Shown: positions 17,657 to 27,062, counted from the stretch's first letter. The stretch is DNA of 64,000 bases from Marinobacter salarius (GCF_032922745.1 NZ_CP136693.1:2666001-2730000), one strand, 5' to 3'. Numbers and translations: made by a program. Notes: a model not told the origin generated them from the letters alone.

Positions 17657-18433
17657 ATGAGACATCTGCTCATGGCGACAGTGATGCTCCCGCTTGCCCT
17701 AGGGCAAGCGGGCGGCACGCTGGCGCAATCCGTTTCTCCAGCGTTCCAGGACAATGCCTCTGAGGCTGAACGCAAGGCTGGCAACAGTCAGGCCAATGCG
17801 GAACTGTTCTACATGATTCAGCAACTGCAGGGCGAGGTTCGTCGATTGCAGGGGCGGGTGGAAGAACAGCGTAACCTCATTGATCGGCTCACCAAGCAGT
17901 CTCGGGATCGCTACATCGACCTTGACCAGCGAATTCTCAAACTCTCTGAAAAGGTCTCGGAAGCACCTGCGACGAGTTCAGAGGGTACGGCTGATTCCGC
18001 TGAAACAGCTGAAAATTCTGGGGTGAAAACCAGAATCTACCGGCAGCCTTCCGATAAAGAACGGACGGATTACCAGAAAATCCAGACCCTGATTCATCAG
18101 GAAAAGAACTACGACCAGGCCATCAATGGGTTGTACGACTTCATTGATGAGTATGAGGAAGGAGACCTGACGGTCAACGCCTATTATTGGCTGGGCGAGG
18201 TGTACCTCGTTGAGGAACAGCTTGAGCAGGCACGGCAGGCGTTCACCATCGTCGCAACCCGTTACGGGGATCACCGCAAGGCTCCGGATGCTGTTTACAA
18301 GCTTGGCGTGACCCTGGACCGGCTCGGCGATAAGGAGCAGGCTCGCGGGCGTATGCAAACCGTGATCCGTGACTATCCGAATACCAGTGCCGCTGAGTTG
18401 GCGCAGAAGTACCTCGACTCCAATAACGGCTGA
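17657..18433 (+). CDS. cpoB: Cell division coordinator CpoB (YbgF)
   Basis: Periplasmic protein that coordinates peptidoglycan synthesis with Tol-driven constriction. It has 258 residues: signal peptide (about 1-23), an N-terminal trimerising coiled coil (QLQGEVRRLQGRVEEQRNLI) and C-terminal TPR repeats (about 140-258, e.g. YYWLGEVYLVEEQLEQARQA). It is the last gene of the tol-pal cluster, 12 bases after pal. No terminator is seen before the tRNA genes. Confidence 0.94.
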   Translation: MRHLLMATVMLPLALGQAGGTLAQSVSPAFQDNASEAERKAGNSQANAELFYMIQQLQGEVRRLQGRVEEQRNLIDRLTKQSRDRYIDLDQRILKLSEKVSEAPATSSEGTADSAETAENSGVKTRIYRQPSDKERTDYQKIQTLIHQEKNYDQAINGLYDFIDEYEEGDLTVNAYYWLGEVYLVEEQLEQARQAFTIVATRYGDHRKAPDAVYKLGVTLDRLGDKEQARGRMQTVIRDYPNTSAAELAQKYLDSNNG

Positions 18434-18518
18434 TCGTGGTCATCGCGAAGAATGTTGAGAAACCTGGGAATTAGGGGTTGATCGGCGCTGAAAAATCATT
18501 ACTATATGCGCCTCGTTT

Positions 18519-18594
18519 GGGTCGTTAGCTCAGTTGGTAGAGCAGTTGGCTTTTAACCAATTGGTCGAAGGTTCGAATCCTTCACGACCCACCA
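18519..18594 (+). tRNA. tRNA-Lys (TTT), copy 1
   Basis: A 76-base cloverleaf with encoded CCA. The acceptor arms GGGTCGT and ACGACCC pair, the anticodon loop is CTTTTAA with anticodon TTT at positions 34-36, and the T-arm is GAAGG TTCGAAT CCTTC. It is identical to copy 2, located 142 bases downstream. Confidence 0.98.
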
Positions 18595-18660
18595 AATTAC
18601 GAACGAGGCGGTGGATTGAGTCGTCGCGTTGTTCCGGTCCGGATTCGGGCCGACAGTTAT

Positions 18661-18736
18661 GGGTCGTTAGCTCAGTTGGTAGAGCAGTTGGCTTTTAACC
18701 AATTGGTCGAAGGTTCGAATCCTTCACGACCCACCA
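18661..18736 (+). tRNA. tRNA-Lys (TTT), copy 2
   Basis: A second 76-base gene identical in sequence to copy 1, again with encoded CCA and anticodon TTT. The 66-base spacer between copies is unrelated to the flanks. Followed after 34 bases by an intrinsic terminator, so the pair forms one transcript. Confidence 0.98.
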
Positions 18737-18770
18737 ATAGAACAGGAAGCCAAAGCGGCTCCTGTCGAAA

Positions 18771-18796
18771 AAAGAGCCTTCGGGCTCTTTTTTTTT
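18771..18796 (+). terminator. Intrinsic terminator of the tRNA-Lys pair
   Basis: Eight-bp stem AAAGAGCC/GGCTCTTT with a stable TTCG tetraloop (18779-18782), followed by a run of T (nine in a row from 18788). It is preceded by an A-run, so it could also work on the other strand. Confidence 0.92.
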
Positions 18797-18950
18797 GGGT
18801 ATACGGTCATACATCTGTGATAGTGGGCGTAGTTAAAAGGGTGCCTATAAATAGCCTTAGCAGAACTCTGTGACAGCAGGGTGTCAGCCCAGTGAAAGTC
18901 GTGGCCGAAGTGATATACTTCCGACGTTAACGCAATACAGAGATGCAGTA

Positions 18951-20012
18951 ATGACGCGAGTTGAAGACCGTATTCTCGTTCAGGAACATCTGGCACACCA
19001 GGCGGAGCCAAAGACCCTGAGCGACGACGAAAAAGCCAACCTTGAGTCCCGTATTCGTGCAGCGCTGAAAGCGCAGGATGCGGTGCTCGTGGCTCATTAC
19101 TACACCGATCCCGACATTCAGCGCCTGGCCGAGGAAACCGGCGGCTGTGTTGCCGATTCTCTGGAAATGGCCCGGTTTGGCAACAAGCACAAAGCGTCGA
19201 CTGTAGTCGTGGCGGGTGTCCGTTTCATGGGTGAAACCGCCAAGATTCTGAACCCGGAAAAGCGGGTGCTGATGCCCACGCTGGAGGCGACTTGCTCACT
19301 GGACATTGGCTGCCCTGCGGATGAATTTTCAGCCTTTTGCGACCAGCATCCCGATCGTACCGTGGTGGTCTATGCCAATACCTCTGCAGCGGTGAAAGCA
19401 AGGGCGGACTGGGTGGTTACCTCCAGTTGTGCCCAGGCCATTGTGGAGTCGCTGGATGCCCGTGGTGAAAAAATACTCTGGGCTCCGGATAAGCATTTGG
19501 GCTACTACGTGCAGAAAACCACCGGTGCGGATGTGTTGCTCTGGGATGGTTCATGCATCGTACATGAAGAGTTCAAGTACCGGGGGCTGGAAGACCTGAA
19601 AGCGCTGTATCCAGACGCAGCGGTTCTGGTGCATCCCGAATCGCCCAATGCTGTGGTCGAGATGGCCGATGTTGTCGGTTCGACTTCTCAGCTGATTCAT
19701 GCGGTCCAGACGCTGCCCAACGAACAATTCATCGTTGCCACTGACAACGGCATTTTCTACAAGATGCAGCAGTTGGCCCCCAACAAGACCCTGATCGAGG
19801 CGCCTACTGCCGGAAACGGCGCCACTTGTCGTAGCTGCGCTCATTGCCCGTGGATGGCGATGAACGGCCTCGAGAACCTGCTGTCGGTGATTGAGAACGG
19901 CGATCAGGAGGTTCACGTGGATCCGTCATTGCGGGAGGATGCGTTGAGACCGCTTCAGCGAATGCTGGATTTCACCGCCGAGATGAACCTGAAGGCTGCC
20001 GGCAACGCCTGA
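18951..20012 (+). CDS. nadA: Quinolinate synthase A
   Basis: Condenses iminoaspartate with dihydroxyacetone phosphate to quinolinate in NAD synthesis. It has 353 residues; the three cysteines that hold the [4Fe-4S] cluster are visible in EATCSLDIGC (Cys115), VTSSCAQAIVESL and TCRSCAHCPW. The start ATG 18951 gives the family N-terminus; the open frame from 18870 adds unrelated residues. It is convergent with the protease gene, two bases between stops. Confidence 0.97.
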   Translation: MTRVEDRILVQEHLAHQAEPKTLSDDEKANLESRIRAALKAQDAVLVAHYYTDPDIQRLAEETGGCVADSLEMARFGNKHKASTVVVAGVRFMGETAKILNPEKRVLMPTLEATCSLDIGCPADEFSAFCDQHPDRTVVVYANTSAAVKARADWVVTSSCAQAIVESLDARGEKILWAPDKHLGYYVQKTTGADVLLWDGSCIVHEEFKYRGLEDLKALYPDAAVLVHPESPNAVVEMADVVGSTSQLIHAVQTLPNEQFIVATDNGIFYKMQQLAPNKTLIEAPTAGNGATCRSCAHCPWMAMNGLENLLSVIENGDQEVHVDPSLREDALRPLQRMLDFTAEMNLKAAGNA

Positions 20013-20014
20013 CG

Positions 20015-21493
20015 TCAGCTGCGGCGTTGATTCAGCCGCTCTGACACCTGCGACAATCGTTCGGTCACGATTTGGCGCAACGGCGCTCCAGCGGGGAGCT
20101 TCTCCTGGGCCTGGCGCAATTGGCGCTGGGCCGCCTCAAGGTCGCCCATCAGGATATCGTATTCAGCCCTTGCCCGGTGCACCCCAACGATGTTGCGTGC
20201 CAACCCTTCGGCTTCTGCCAGCCTCAGCCAGAGATGCTCTTTCTTCGGCAGTTCCCGCGTCAGTCTGTGGAGGTGTTCGGCAGCACGTTCGCCGTTACCC
20301 GCCGCAGTCTCCAGGAGAGCGAGCATGTCGGTAATCGGGTAGTTGCCAGGGTTCCTTGAAAGGGCTTCGGAAAGCAGGCTGCGAGCTTCGTTGAGCTTGT
20401 CCTGCTCAATCAGCGCCTCCGCGAGTGTAACCTGATAGGTGATGCGTCCCGGTGTTCCCTCTAGCAGCCTTTCAAGCTCAGCAATCGCCTCGCTCTGGTT
20501 TCCATCTCGCAGCCATGCGACCGCCAGGCCGTAGCGAATAGCATCCGGCTTTTCGGTATCCGAACGGTTCAGGTAGTCCTTGAAGGTTTCTACAGCGATG
20601 TCCGCGGACTTGGCGTAGCGAACCTGCAGCCGGGATCGAACCAGATGGTATTCCTGGGCATCGGCCACATCCCTGCGAGGGTATTGCTCGGCGCGGTTGC
20701 GGGTGTCGGATACACGATTCTGCGTCAGTGGGTGGGTGGACAGGTACTCCGGAACCCGGTTTCCCTGCAGGCGGTTCTGTCGCATCATGATTTCGAACAT
20801 TTCCGGCATCCCTCTCGGGTCCATGCCGGAGCTGGCCAGTATGTCCATACCAACCCGGTCAGCTTCCTGTTCATGAGCCCGGCTATAAGCCAGCATATTC
20901 TGCACCGCCAATGCCTGGGTGCCTGCGATGGCGGCAATACCGACATCTGACTGGGTAACCGCTGAGAGGATGATGCCGGCGATCATGCCGGCAATGGTCA
21001 ACGGGGCGCTGGTTTCCTGTTGCTCCAGACGCCTGGCGAAATGGCGCTGGCTCAGGTGCGCCAGTTCGTGGGCCAGAACCGAGGCAAACTGCTGCTCACT
21101 CTCGGCATTCAGGAAGAGGCCGCCATTAACGCCGACGACATTGCCGGGGACTGCAAAGGCATTGATGTCGGGGCTGTCGATGATCGCCAGCGTAAGGTCG
21201 CTGCTACTCAGGGGGGCGGAGGGCACCAGGCGATAAATGACCGAATTCAGGTAGTCCTGAACCAGGGCGTCGGTGATCTGGGGAGCGGATCGCCGGATGG
21301 ACGTCATTACCTGGCGCCCGATATCCGATTCCTGGCGCTCCGAGATCAGCCCGCCACCGGCGCCACCAATGGATGGCAAGGTGCTATCCGACGACTGTGC
21401 CGAGGCGTGGCCGACCGTCAGTGAGAACGCCAGGGCAAGGGCGGGTGCCAGGATGCCTGGGCGGTGAATTCGGCGGCGGTTTTTAACAGTCAT
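20015..21493 (-). CDS. bepA: Periplasmic M48 metalloprotease with TPR repeats, BepA-like
   Basis: Probably an outer-membrane quality-control protease and chaperone like E. coli BepA/YfgC, which acts on LptD and BAM substrates. It has 492 residues: signal peptide (about 1-31), M48 catalytic domain with the zinc motif HELAH and downstream Glu in EQEADRVG, and a C-terminal TPR region (about 270-492). The ATG 21493 was chosen because a clear signal peptide follows; the upstream frame to 21760 has no signal and runs into the tusA promoter region. The ribosome site is weak. Confidence 0.88.
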   Translation of the reverse strand: MTVKNRRRIHRPGILAPALALAFSLTVGHASAQSSDSTLPSIGGAGGGLISERQESDIGRQVMTSIRRSAPQITDALVQDYLNSVIYRLVPSAPLSSSDLTLAIIDSPDINAFAVPGNVVGVNGGLFLNAESEQQFASVLAHELAHLSQRHFARRLEQQETSAPLTIAGMIAGIILSAVTQSDVGIAAIAGTQALAVQNMLAYSRAHEQEADRVGMDILASSGMDPRGMPEMFEIMMRQNRLQGNRVPEYLSTHPLTQNRVSDTRNRAEQYPRRDVADAQEYHLVRSRLQVRYAKSADIAVETFKDYLNRSDTEKPDAIRYGLAVAWLRDGNQSEAIAELERLLEGTPGRITYQVTLAEALIEQDKLNEARSLLSEALSRNPGNYPITDMLALLETAAGNGERAAEHLHRLTRELPKKEHLWLRLAEAEGLARNIVGVHRARAEYDILMGDLEAAQRQLRQAQEKLPAGAPLRQIVTERLSQVSERLNQRRS

Positions 21494-21647
21494 GAATGGG
21501 CGATGTCCGTTGTCATTGGATTCTCTCTGACAGCATTGTGTCACCGAAAGTTCTTTCGGAGTCCGTCTGTTACGATTGAGGTGCAATACAGTATCACTGT
21601 GGGCATAATGCCGGCTCCTGTTTTGAACATACGGATGCTTTTTTGCC

Positions 21648-21875
21648 ATGGCTGACCGAACACTGGATGCATCGGGCCTGCGCTGTCCGATGCCGCTATT
21701 GAAAACAAAGCTTGAACTCAACAGCATGTCTCCCGGCCAGGAACTTGAAGTTATCGCCACAGACGCCGGTTCTGCAAGGGATATTCCCGCGTTCCTCGAG
21801 CTTTCGGCCCATCAGTTGGTCCGTACATCGGAACAGAATGGCTGTTTCACCTTTGTGATAAAGTGCGGCGATTAA
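21648..21875 (+). CDS. tusA: TusA/SirA-family sulfur carrier protein
   Basis: A 75-residue small protein with the CPxP motif RCPMPLLK (Cys13), where the cysteine carries persulfide sulfur. Members act in tRNA 2-thiouridine synthesis and in molybdenum cofactor maturation. It is divergent from bepA and followed by the PerM-type gene on the same strand. No good ribosome site precedes the ATG. Other small TusA-like paralogs (YeeD/YedF) are possible. Confidence 0.88.
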   Translation: MADRTLDASGLRCPMPLLKTKLELNSMSPGQELEVIATDAGSARDIPAFLELSAHQLVRTSEQNGCFTFVIKCGD

Positions 21876-21905
21876 GCTCGTAGTAGGGACCCTCCGGAGT
21901 CGTTG

Positions 21906-22985
21906 ATGATCAGAATTTTACGTGGTCTTGCCCACAAATACTTTTCAGATGAAGAAGCCGTCATTCTTTTCCTGCTGATACTCGCAGGCGTCATCTTCAT
22001 CATTTTTTTCGGTTCCATGCTGGCGCCTGCTATTGCTGCGGTCATTGTTGCCTTTATTCTCCAGGGACTGGTCACCAAGCTTAATCGGCTCGGCATTCCG
22101 GAAATTGTATCCATCATAGGCGTGTTCTTCGTCTTCCTGGGGCTGTTAATTGGCGTTCTGTTCGGGCTGTTGCCTCTAATCTGGACCCAGGTGACCGGGT
22201 TGGCGGGCGAAGCTCCTCGTATTTTCAGAGAGATGCAGTCCTATCTTGAAGTGCTTCCTGAGCAGTATCCAACGCTGATATCCATGGAAGGCATCAACAC
22301 CATCTATAACCAGGTGACCACCGAAGCCGGTCGCATGACCCAATGGCTGGTGTCGTTTTCACTGGAAAGCATTCCGGATCTGGTAGCGCTGCTCATCTAC
22401 ATGGTGTTACTGCCAATTCTCGTATTCTTCTTTCTCAAGGACCGCCAGGTGCTGCTGGGTGCCATCGCTCGCATGCTGCCGTCCCAGCGTCCGATGATGG
22501 TCCGAATATGGCACGAAGTGAATCTTCAGTGTGCCAACTACGTGCGGGGCAAGGCGGTCGAGATACTGATCGTTGGAGGTATCACCTACGTCGCCTTCAA
22601 AGTTCTGGGTATGCCTTATGCGGCCCTGCTGTCACTGATGGTGGGTCTGAGCGTGGTGATTCCCTATATCGGTGCAGCGGTGGTCACCATTCCGGTTGCT
22701 ATGATCGCCCTGTTTGCCTTCGGGTGGGGCAGTCAGTTTATCTGGGTCATGGTGGTATACGGTGTGATCCAGGCGCTGGATGGAAACGTTCTGGTCCCCA
22801 TCCTGTTCTCGGAAGTGAATAACCTGCACCCCGTTGCCATTATCGTGGCTGTGTTGTTCTTTGGTGGCATCTGGGGGTTGTGGGGGGTGTTCTTTGCTAT
22901 TCCGCTGGCGACCATGCTCAAGGCGATCTTCTCGGCATGGCCGGTCAAGTACGGGCAGGCAGAGACGTTGCCAAAGGAGTCCTAA
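21906..22985 (+). CDS. AI-2E transporter / PerM-family membrane protein
   Basis: A 359-residue inner-membrane protein of the PF01594 (AI-2E exporter/PerM) family with about seven or eight membrane segments and the conserved C-terminal VYGVIQALDGNVLVPILFSEV...GGIWGLWGVFFAIPL block. Substrates vary (Na+/H+ antiport in halophiles, AI-2 in E. coli TqsA) and cannot be told from sequence. ATG 21906 is preferred over the adjacent TTG 21903; GGAG lies upstream. Its stop codon overlaps the bcp stop on the other strand. Confidence 0.85.
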   Translation: MIRILRGLAHKYFSDEEAVILFLLILAGVIFIIFFGSMLAPAIAAVIVAFILQGLVTKLNRLGIPEIVSIIGVFFVFLGLLIGVLFGLLPLIWTQVTGLAGEAPRIFREMQSYLEVLPEQYPTLISMEGINTIYNQVTTEAGRMTQWLVSFSLESIPDLVALLIYMVLLPILVFFFLKDRQVLLGAIARMLPSQRPMMVRIWHEVNLQCANYVRGKAVEILIVGGITYVAFKVLGMPYAALLSLMVGLSVVIPYIGAAVVTIPVAMIALFAFGWGSQFIWVMVVYGVIQALDGNVLVPILFSEVNNLHPVAIIVAVLFFGGIWGLWGVFFAIPLATMLKAIFSAWPVKYGQAETLPKES

Positions 22986-23449
22986 AGACTCCTGACGGCT
23001 TCCAGCACTTCATCAACGTGGCCCGGTACTTTCACGCTTCGCCACTCCTTGCGAAGAACACCGTTCTTGTCGATCAGGAAGGTGCTGCGGTCAATGCCCA
23101 TATATTCCTTGCCGTAAAGCTTTTTCAGCTTGATGACATCGAATTGTTGGCAGAGGGCTTCGTCCTTGTCGGAGATCAGGTGGAAGGGAAATGCCTGTTT
23201 TTCGCGGAAGTTGTCGTGGGCTTTCAGGCCGTCACGTGATACTCCGAGAATAACCGTATCGAGTGCTTCAAACTGGTCGTGCCGATCGCGGAAATCCTGA
23301 CCTTCAGTGGTGCATCCAGGGGTGTTGTCCTTGGGGTAGAAATAGATCACCACATTCTTGCCTTTCAGGTCCGATAAACGAATGGTTTGATCTCCGGTAG
23401 CCGGGGCCTCAAAATCATCAACAGGACGGTTCAGTTCGGGTGCTGACAT
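22982..23449 (-). CDS. bcp: Bcp/PrxQ-type thioredoxin-dependent peroxiredoxin
   Basis: Reduces hydrogen and organic peroxides in the cytosol. It has 155 residues with the peroxidatic Cys46 in NTPGCTTEG. The usual resolving cysteine five residues later (position 51) is glutamine here; the only other cysteine is at about residue 100 (EALCQQF). It may therefore work as a 1-Cys enzyme or with a different resolving residue. AAGGAG precedes the start. Divergent from dapA. Confidence 0.92.
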   Translation of the reverse strand: MSAPELNRPVDDFEAPATGDQTIRLSDLKGKNVVIYFYPKDNTPGCTTEGQDFRDRHDQFEALDTVILGVSRDGLKAHDNFREKQAFPFHLISDKDEALCQQFDVIKLKKLYGKEYMGIDRSTFLIDKNGVLRKEWRSVKVPGHVDEVLEAVRSL

Positions 23450-23523
23450 GACATCTCCTTTAATTCCCTTGTGTCAGTGGGTGCCCAACATTACCATATC
23501 GTTTTTATTCGTACGGAGTTTTT

Positions 23524-24399
23524 ATGATTACGGGGAGCCTTGTCGCACTGGTCACGCCCATGCATTCCGATGGCAGCGTTCATTGGGAGCACCTTGATAA
23601 GCTGGTGGACTTTCATCTCGACAACGGAACGCATGGTATCGTGGCCGTTGGAACGACGGGTGAATCCGCCACGTTGGACCCGGAAGAGCACATGCGGGTG
23701 GTGGGGCATATCATAAAACGCGTCAATGGCCGCATCCCTGTGATTGCCGGTACGGGCGGCAACAGCACCCGCGAAGCCATAGAGCTGACCGAAGAAGCGC
23801 ACAAGCTGGGTGCCGATGCCTGCCTGCTTGTAGTTCCGTACTACAACAAACCGACCCAGGAAGGCCTGTATCAGCACTTCAAGACCATAGCCGAGGCTGT
23901 CCCGGTCGATCAGATTCTCTACAACGTTCCCGGCCGAACGGCGTGCGACATGTTGAACGAGACCGTAGAGCGCCTGGCGGATATTCCGAACATCATCGGT
24001 ATCAAGGATGCAACCGGCAATATTCCCCGTGGTGCAGAGCTGGTTGAAGCCGTTAAAGGCCGCCTGGTGGTCTACTCTGGTGACGACGCGACAGCCGCCG
24101 GACTGATGCTTGCCGGTGCCAAGGGCAACGTCTCCGTTACCGCCAATGTGGCTCCCAAGGGCATGGCTGCGCTGTGCGAAGCCGCCATCGCCGGCAATGA
24201 AAAGGAAACCGAGCGGCTAAATGAGTTACTCATGCCTCTGAACCGCAAACTGTTCCTCGAGGCAAACCCCATCCCGGTCAAATGGGCCCTCTTTCATATG
24301 GGCATGATCGGGGAGGGCATCCGCCTTCCGCTCACCCCCCTGAGTGACAGGTTCCACGAAGAAGTGGAAGACGCACTGAAAGCCTCTGGCGTACTCTGA
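23524..24399 (+). CDS. dapA: 4-hydroxy-tetrahydrodipicolinate synthase
   Basis: Condenses pyruvate with aspartate semialdehyde, first step of the lysine/diaminopimelate branch. It has 291 residues; Schiff-base Lys161 in IIGIKDATG, Tyr133 in LYNVPGR and the GTTGE motif are all in the E. coli positions. GGAG precedes the ATG. dapA-bamC-purC is a conserved gammaproteobacterial order and is intact here. Confidence 0.97.
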   Translation: MITGSLVALVTPMHSDGSVHWEHLDKLVDFHLDNGTHGIVAVGTTGESATLDPEEHMRVVGHIIKRVNGRIPVIAGTGGNSTREAIELTEEAHKLGADACLLVVPYYNKPTQEGLYQHFKTIAEAVPVDQILYNVPGRTACDMLNETVERLADIPNIIGIKDATGNIPRGAELVEAVKGRLVVYSGDDATAAGLMLAGAKGNVSVTANVAPKGMAALCEAAIAGNEKETERLNELLMPLNRKLFLEANPIPVKWALFHMGMIGEGIRLPLTPLSDRFHEEVEDALKASGVL

Positions 24400-24436
24400 G
24401 TCAGGCTGTACCATCTATCGTAACTGGAGTCGCCTG

Positions 24437-25534
24437 ATGGCGTTTAGGTTCAGGACAGAAATCAAAAAAACCGAAAAATGCATCAGGCCCCTGGCGGGCC
24501 TGATGTTTGTTATGGCCCTATCAGGCTGTAGCCTTATCGAAGACCGCTCAGAGCGCTATGTCAATGCGCCGGAAGGCACACCTCTGAAACTGCCGGAAAC
24601 GGCGGATGAAGGTGAGTTTGGTCAGATCATGCCGATACGCGAAGCGACCGCTGCCGACTCGGGTCGCATGTATCGGGGAAGTATACCCACGCCGCCGGAT
24701 ATGACCTCCGATATCCTTGACGAAAATTATCTGGTTGAGGAACTGGATGGACAGATATGGCTGCTGGTGAATGATGTTCCCGGTCGCCTCTGGCCGGCGG
24801 TCACCTCCTACATGAATGAGAACGGCCTTGGTGTGGCGTATGACAGTCCCCAGCTTGGCCTGATGCAGAGTGAGCTGGTTAACTTCAGCAAGCAGGCGAG
24901 GGGCTTGTTGGGGTTGCCGGACAACCCTGATGGGCCAGAGGCAAAAGTGGTTGTTCAGGCCCGTGTCGCTCCTGGTGTGCGCCGCAAGACCACAGAGGTT
25001 CAATTCCGTTCTTTCGAAGTTGCCGATGACCCCAACGAACTGATGGCATGGAGCGGCGGGGACATCCGCAGCCGTGAGCAACTCGACACGAGTCGGAAGC
25101 TGCTCGACGACCTGGCCCAGTATTTACGCAATCGGGAAGACAGCAAGTCATACTCTCGTGCGGCCTTGGGCATGGCCAGCGAACCATTGGTCAGGCTGGT
25201 ATCGGACGATGAAACACCCCGGGAAATTGTGATGAGCCTGGATTACGGCCGAGCCTGGGCGGAAGTGCGGCGAGCGGTGGATGACGCAGGCATACCAGTG
25301 ATCGACCTGAACCGTGAAGACGGCTATTTCTTTGTGGATTTCCGGCCGGAATCCGAGCGCGAGCCAGGGTGGTTTAGCTGGTTCTCCGACGCCCCGAAAC
25401 CGGTCCATTCGTTTGATATACGGCTCGAGGAACGCGACGGCGACATTATCGTTTCCACCGCCATCGCCGAGAGTTACGATGGTGAGAATCGCTCGCCCGA
25501 GCTGCTTTCAGAACTGTTCGAATACCTTTACTAA
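24437..25534 (+). CDS. bamC: Outer-membrane assembly lipoprotein BamC
   Basis: Accessory lipoprotein of the BAM complex that inserts outer-membrane barrels. It has 365 residues: lipoprotein signal with lipobox LSGC (Cys31), an unstructured N-terminal segment, then two helix-grip domains (about 95-215 and 250-365). Identification rests on its position between dapA and purC, its lipobox and fold-like features, since BamC sequences diverge quickly. GGAG lies seven bases before the ATG. The fragment following overlaps the purC leader. Confidence 0.88.
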   Translation: MAFRFRTEIKKTEKCIRPLAGLMFVMALSGCSLIEDRSERYVNAPEGTPLKLPETADEGEFGQIMPIREATAADSGRMYRGSIPTPPDMTSDILDENYLVEELDGQIWLLVNDVPGRLWPAVTSYMNENGLGVAYDSPQLGLMQSELVNFSKQARGLLGLPDNPDGPEAKVVVQARVAPGVRRKTTEVQFRSFEVADDPNELMAWSGGDIRSREQLDTSRKLLDDLAQYLRNREDSKSYSRAALGMASEPLVRLVSDDETPREIVMSLDYGRAWAEVRRAVDDAGIPVIDLNREDGYFFVDFRPESEREPGWFSWFSDAPKPVHSFDIRLEERDGDIIVSTAIAESYDGENRSPELLSELFEYLY

Positions 25535-25578
25535 TGCAAGCAGTGCCTGCACAGAGCGGGCACGTCCGGAGACCTGAC

Positions 25579-26292
25579 ATGGAAAAGCGTGAAGAGCTTT
25601 ACGCGGGCAAGGCCAAATCCGTATACCGTACCGACGACCCCGACCGGTTTGTGATGGTATTTCGCGACGATACGTCGGCGTTTGACGGCGAGAAGAAAGA
25701 GCAGCTTAACCGCAAGGGCATGGTGAACAATCGCTTCAATGCGTTCATCATGGAGAAGTTGGAAGCAGCCGGCATTCCCACACACTTTGAAGGCCTGCTT
25801 TCGGGCACGGAATCACTGGTCAAGAAGCTGGACATGATCCCTGTGGAATGCGTGGTTCGTAACATCTCGGCGGGCAGTCTGTGCCGTCGTCTGGGTGTCG
25901 AGGAAGGGCTGACGCTGAACCCTCCCACCTTTGAATTGTTCCTGAAGAACGACGCCATGCATGACCCCATGGTCAATGAGTCTCTGGCGGTCAGTTTTGG
26001 ATGGGCGAAAGCCGACGAACTTGCCAGAATGAAAGAACTGACCTATCAGGTGAATGACGTACTGAAGGCGCTGTTTGAGGAAGCCGGCATGCTGCTGGTG
26101 GACTACAAGCTGGAATTTGGCCGCTCGGGTGGCCAGATTGTCCTGGGTGACGAATTCAGCCCCGACGGCTGCCGTATCTGGGACAGGGAAAGCCGAAAAA
26201 AGATGGATAAGGACCGTTTTCGTCAGGGACTGGGCGATGTGATTGAGACCTACGAAGAAGTTGGTCGTCGTCTCGGTATTCGTTTCGACTGA
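25579..26292 (+). CDS. purC: SAICAR synthetase
   Basis: Phosphoribosylaminoimidazole-succinocarboxamide synthase of purine synthesis. The 237 residues begin EKREELYAGKAKSVY and contain RNISAGSLCRRLGVEEG and DYKLEFGR, as expected. The start ATG 25579 has GGAG upstream; the longer frame from 25534 gives an unrelated tail. 44 bases after bamC on the same strand. Confidence 0.97.
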   Translation: MEKREELYAGKAKSVYRTDDPDRFVMVFRDDTSAFDGEKKEQLNRKGMVNNRFNAFIMEKLEAAGIPTHFEGLLSGTESLVKKLDMIPVECVVRNISAGSLCRRLGVEEGLTLNPPTFELFLKNDAMHDPMVNESLAVSFGWAKADELARMKELTYQVNDVLKALFEEAGMLLVDYKLEFGRSGGQIVLGDEFSPDGCRIWDRESRKKMDKDRFRQGLGDVIETYEEVGRRLGIRFD

Positions 26293-26327
26293 TCAGTCAG
26301 GTACAACAACCATAAGACAGGTGCACT

Positions 26328-27062
26328 ATGCGTAAACTGATTTTTGCCATCGGCGGCTCATTGTTCATCGCTGCCCCAGTCGCGATCGCTGATGTGGTCG
26401 GGGTGGGTGCCAGTGTCAGTTATTGGGATTCTGACCTCTCGGGTAAAGCCGGCAAAAACAACGACGTGGTCGACGTCGAAAACGACCTCGACCTGGAAAG
26501 CGACACCAATGCCAACCTTAGTGCCTACCTGGAGCATCCAGTTCCGGTACTGCCGAATGTTCGGTTGAACTACACTCGTATCGAGCAGAGTGGACGAGGG
26601 GAGCTGTCTACCGGGTTTGATTCTGTTCCAGGCGCCGCGGAAGTGGATTCCGATCTGGACCTGAACCAGTTCGACGTCACCCTGTATTACGAAGTGCTCG
26701 ACAACTGGGCCAATCTGGATCTGGGCGTGACCGCCCGCAACCTGGACGGCGAGCTGATTGTCCGTGAGCAGGCCACCAATGGCCAGGTCAGTAAGACTGA
26801 GGTCGACGGCGTGATTCCGATGGGTTACCTGGCTGCCCGCTTTGATCTTCCCTTTACCGGTGTTTCCGTCGGTGGCGAGGCGAACCTCATCAGCTTCGAC
26901 GGCGATTCCATCTATGACTACAACGCCTACGGTCAATATGAACTGTCGTTGTTGCAACTCCGCGCCGGCTATCGTCAGATCAGCATTGATTACGAAGACA
27001 GCGATGACCGCCTGGACATCGACCTCGGTGGCCCGTTTGTGAGTGCCGGGCTGACGTTCTGA
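26328..27062 (+). CDS. Outer-membrane beta-barrel protein, TIGR04219-like family
   Basis: A 244-residue protein with a signal peptide (about 1-21, cleaved after AIA) and alternating beta-strand pattern ending in the typical barrel C-terminus GPFVSAGLTF with terminal Phe. The overall pattern (N-terminal GVGASVSYWDSDLSG, acidic loops rich in Asp, C-terminal SIDYEDSDDRLDIDLGGPF) resembles the TIGR04219 outer-membrane family, whose function is unknown. It follows purC by 35 bases and precedes the epimerase by 19, so it may be read with either. Confidence 0.7.
   Translation: MRKLIFAIGGSLFIAAPVAIADVVGVGASVSYWDSDLSGKAGKNNDVVDVENDLDLESDTNANLSAYLEHPVPVLPNVRLNYTRIEQSGRGELSTGFDSVPGAAEVDSDLDLNQFDVTLYYEVLDNWANLDLGVTARNLDGELIVREQATNGQVSKTEVDGVIPMGYLAARFDLPFTGVSVGGEANLISFDGDSIYDYNAYGQYELSLLQLRAGYRQISIDYEDSDDRLDIDLGGPFVSAGLTF

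Noticed and set aside
18616..18873. 85-codon frame across tRNA-Lys copy 2 and the terminator
   Set aside because: Overlaps a perfect tRNA and an intrinsic terminator.
22975..22993. AGGAGTC/GACTCCT hairpin at the overlapping stops of the PerM-type and bcp genes
   Set aside because: Only seven bp and no T-run on either strand; too weak to call a terminator, and the sequence is coding on both sides.
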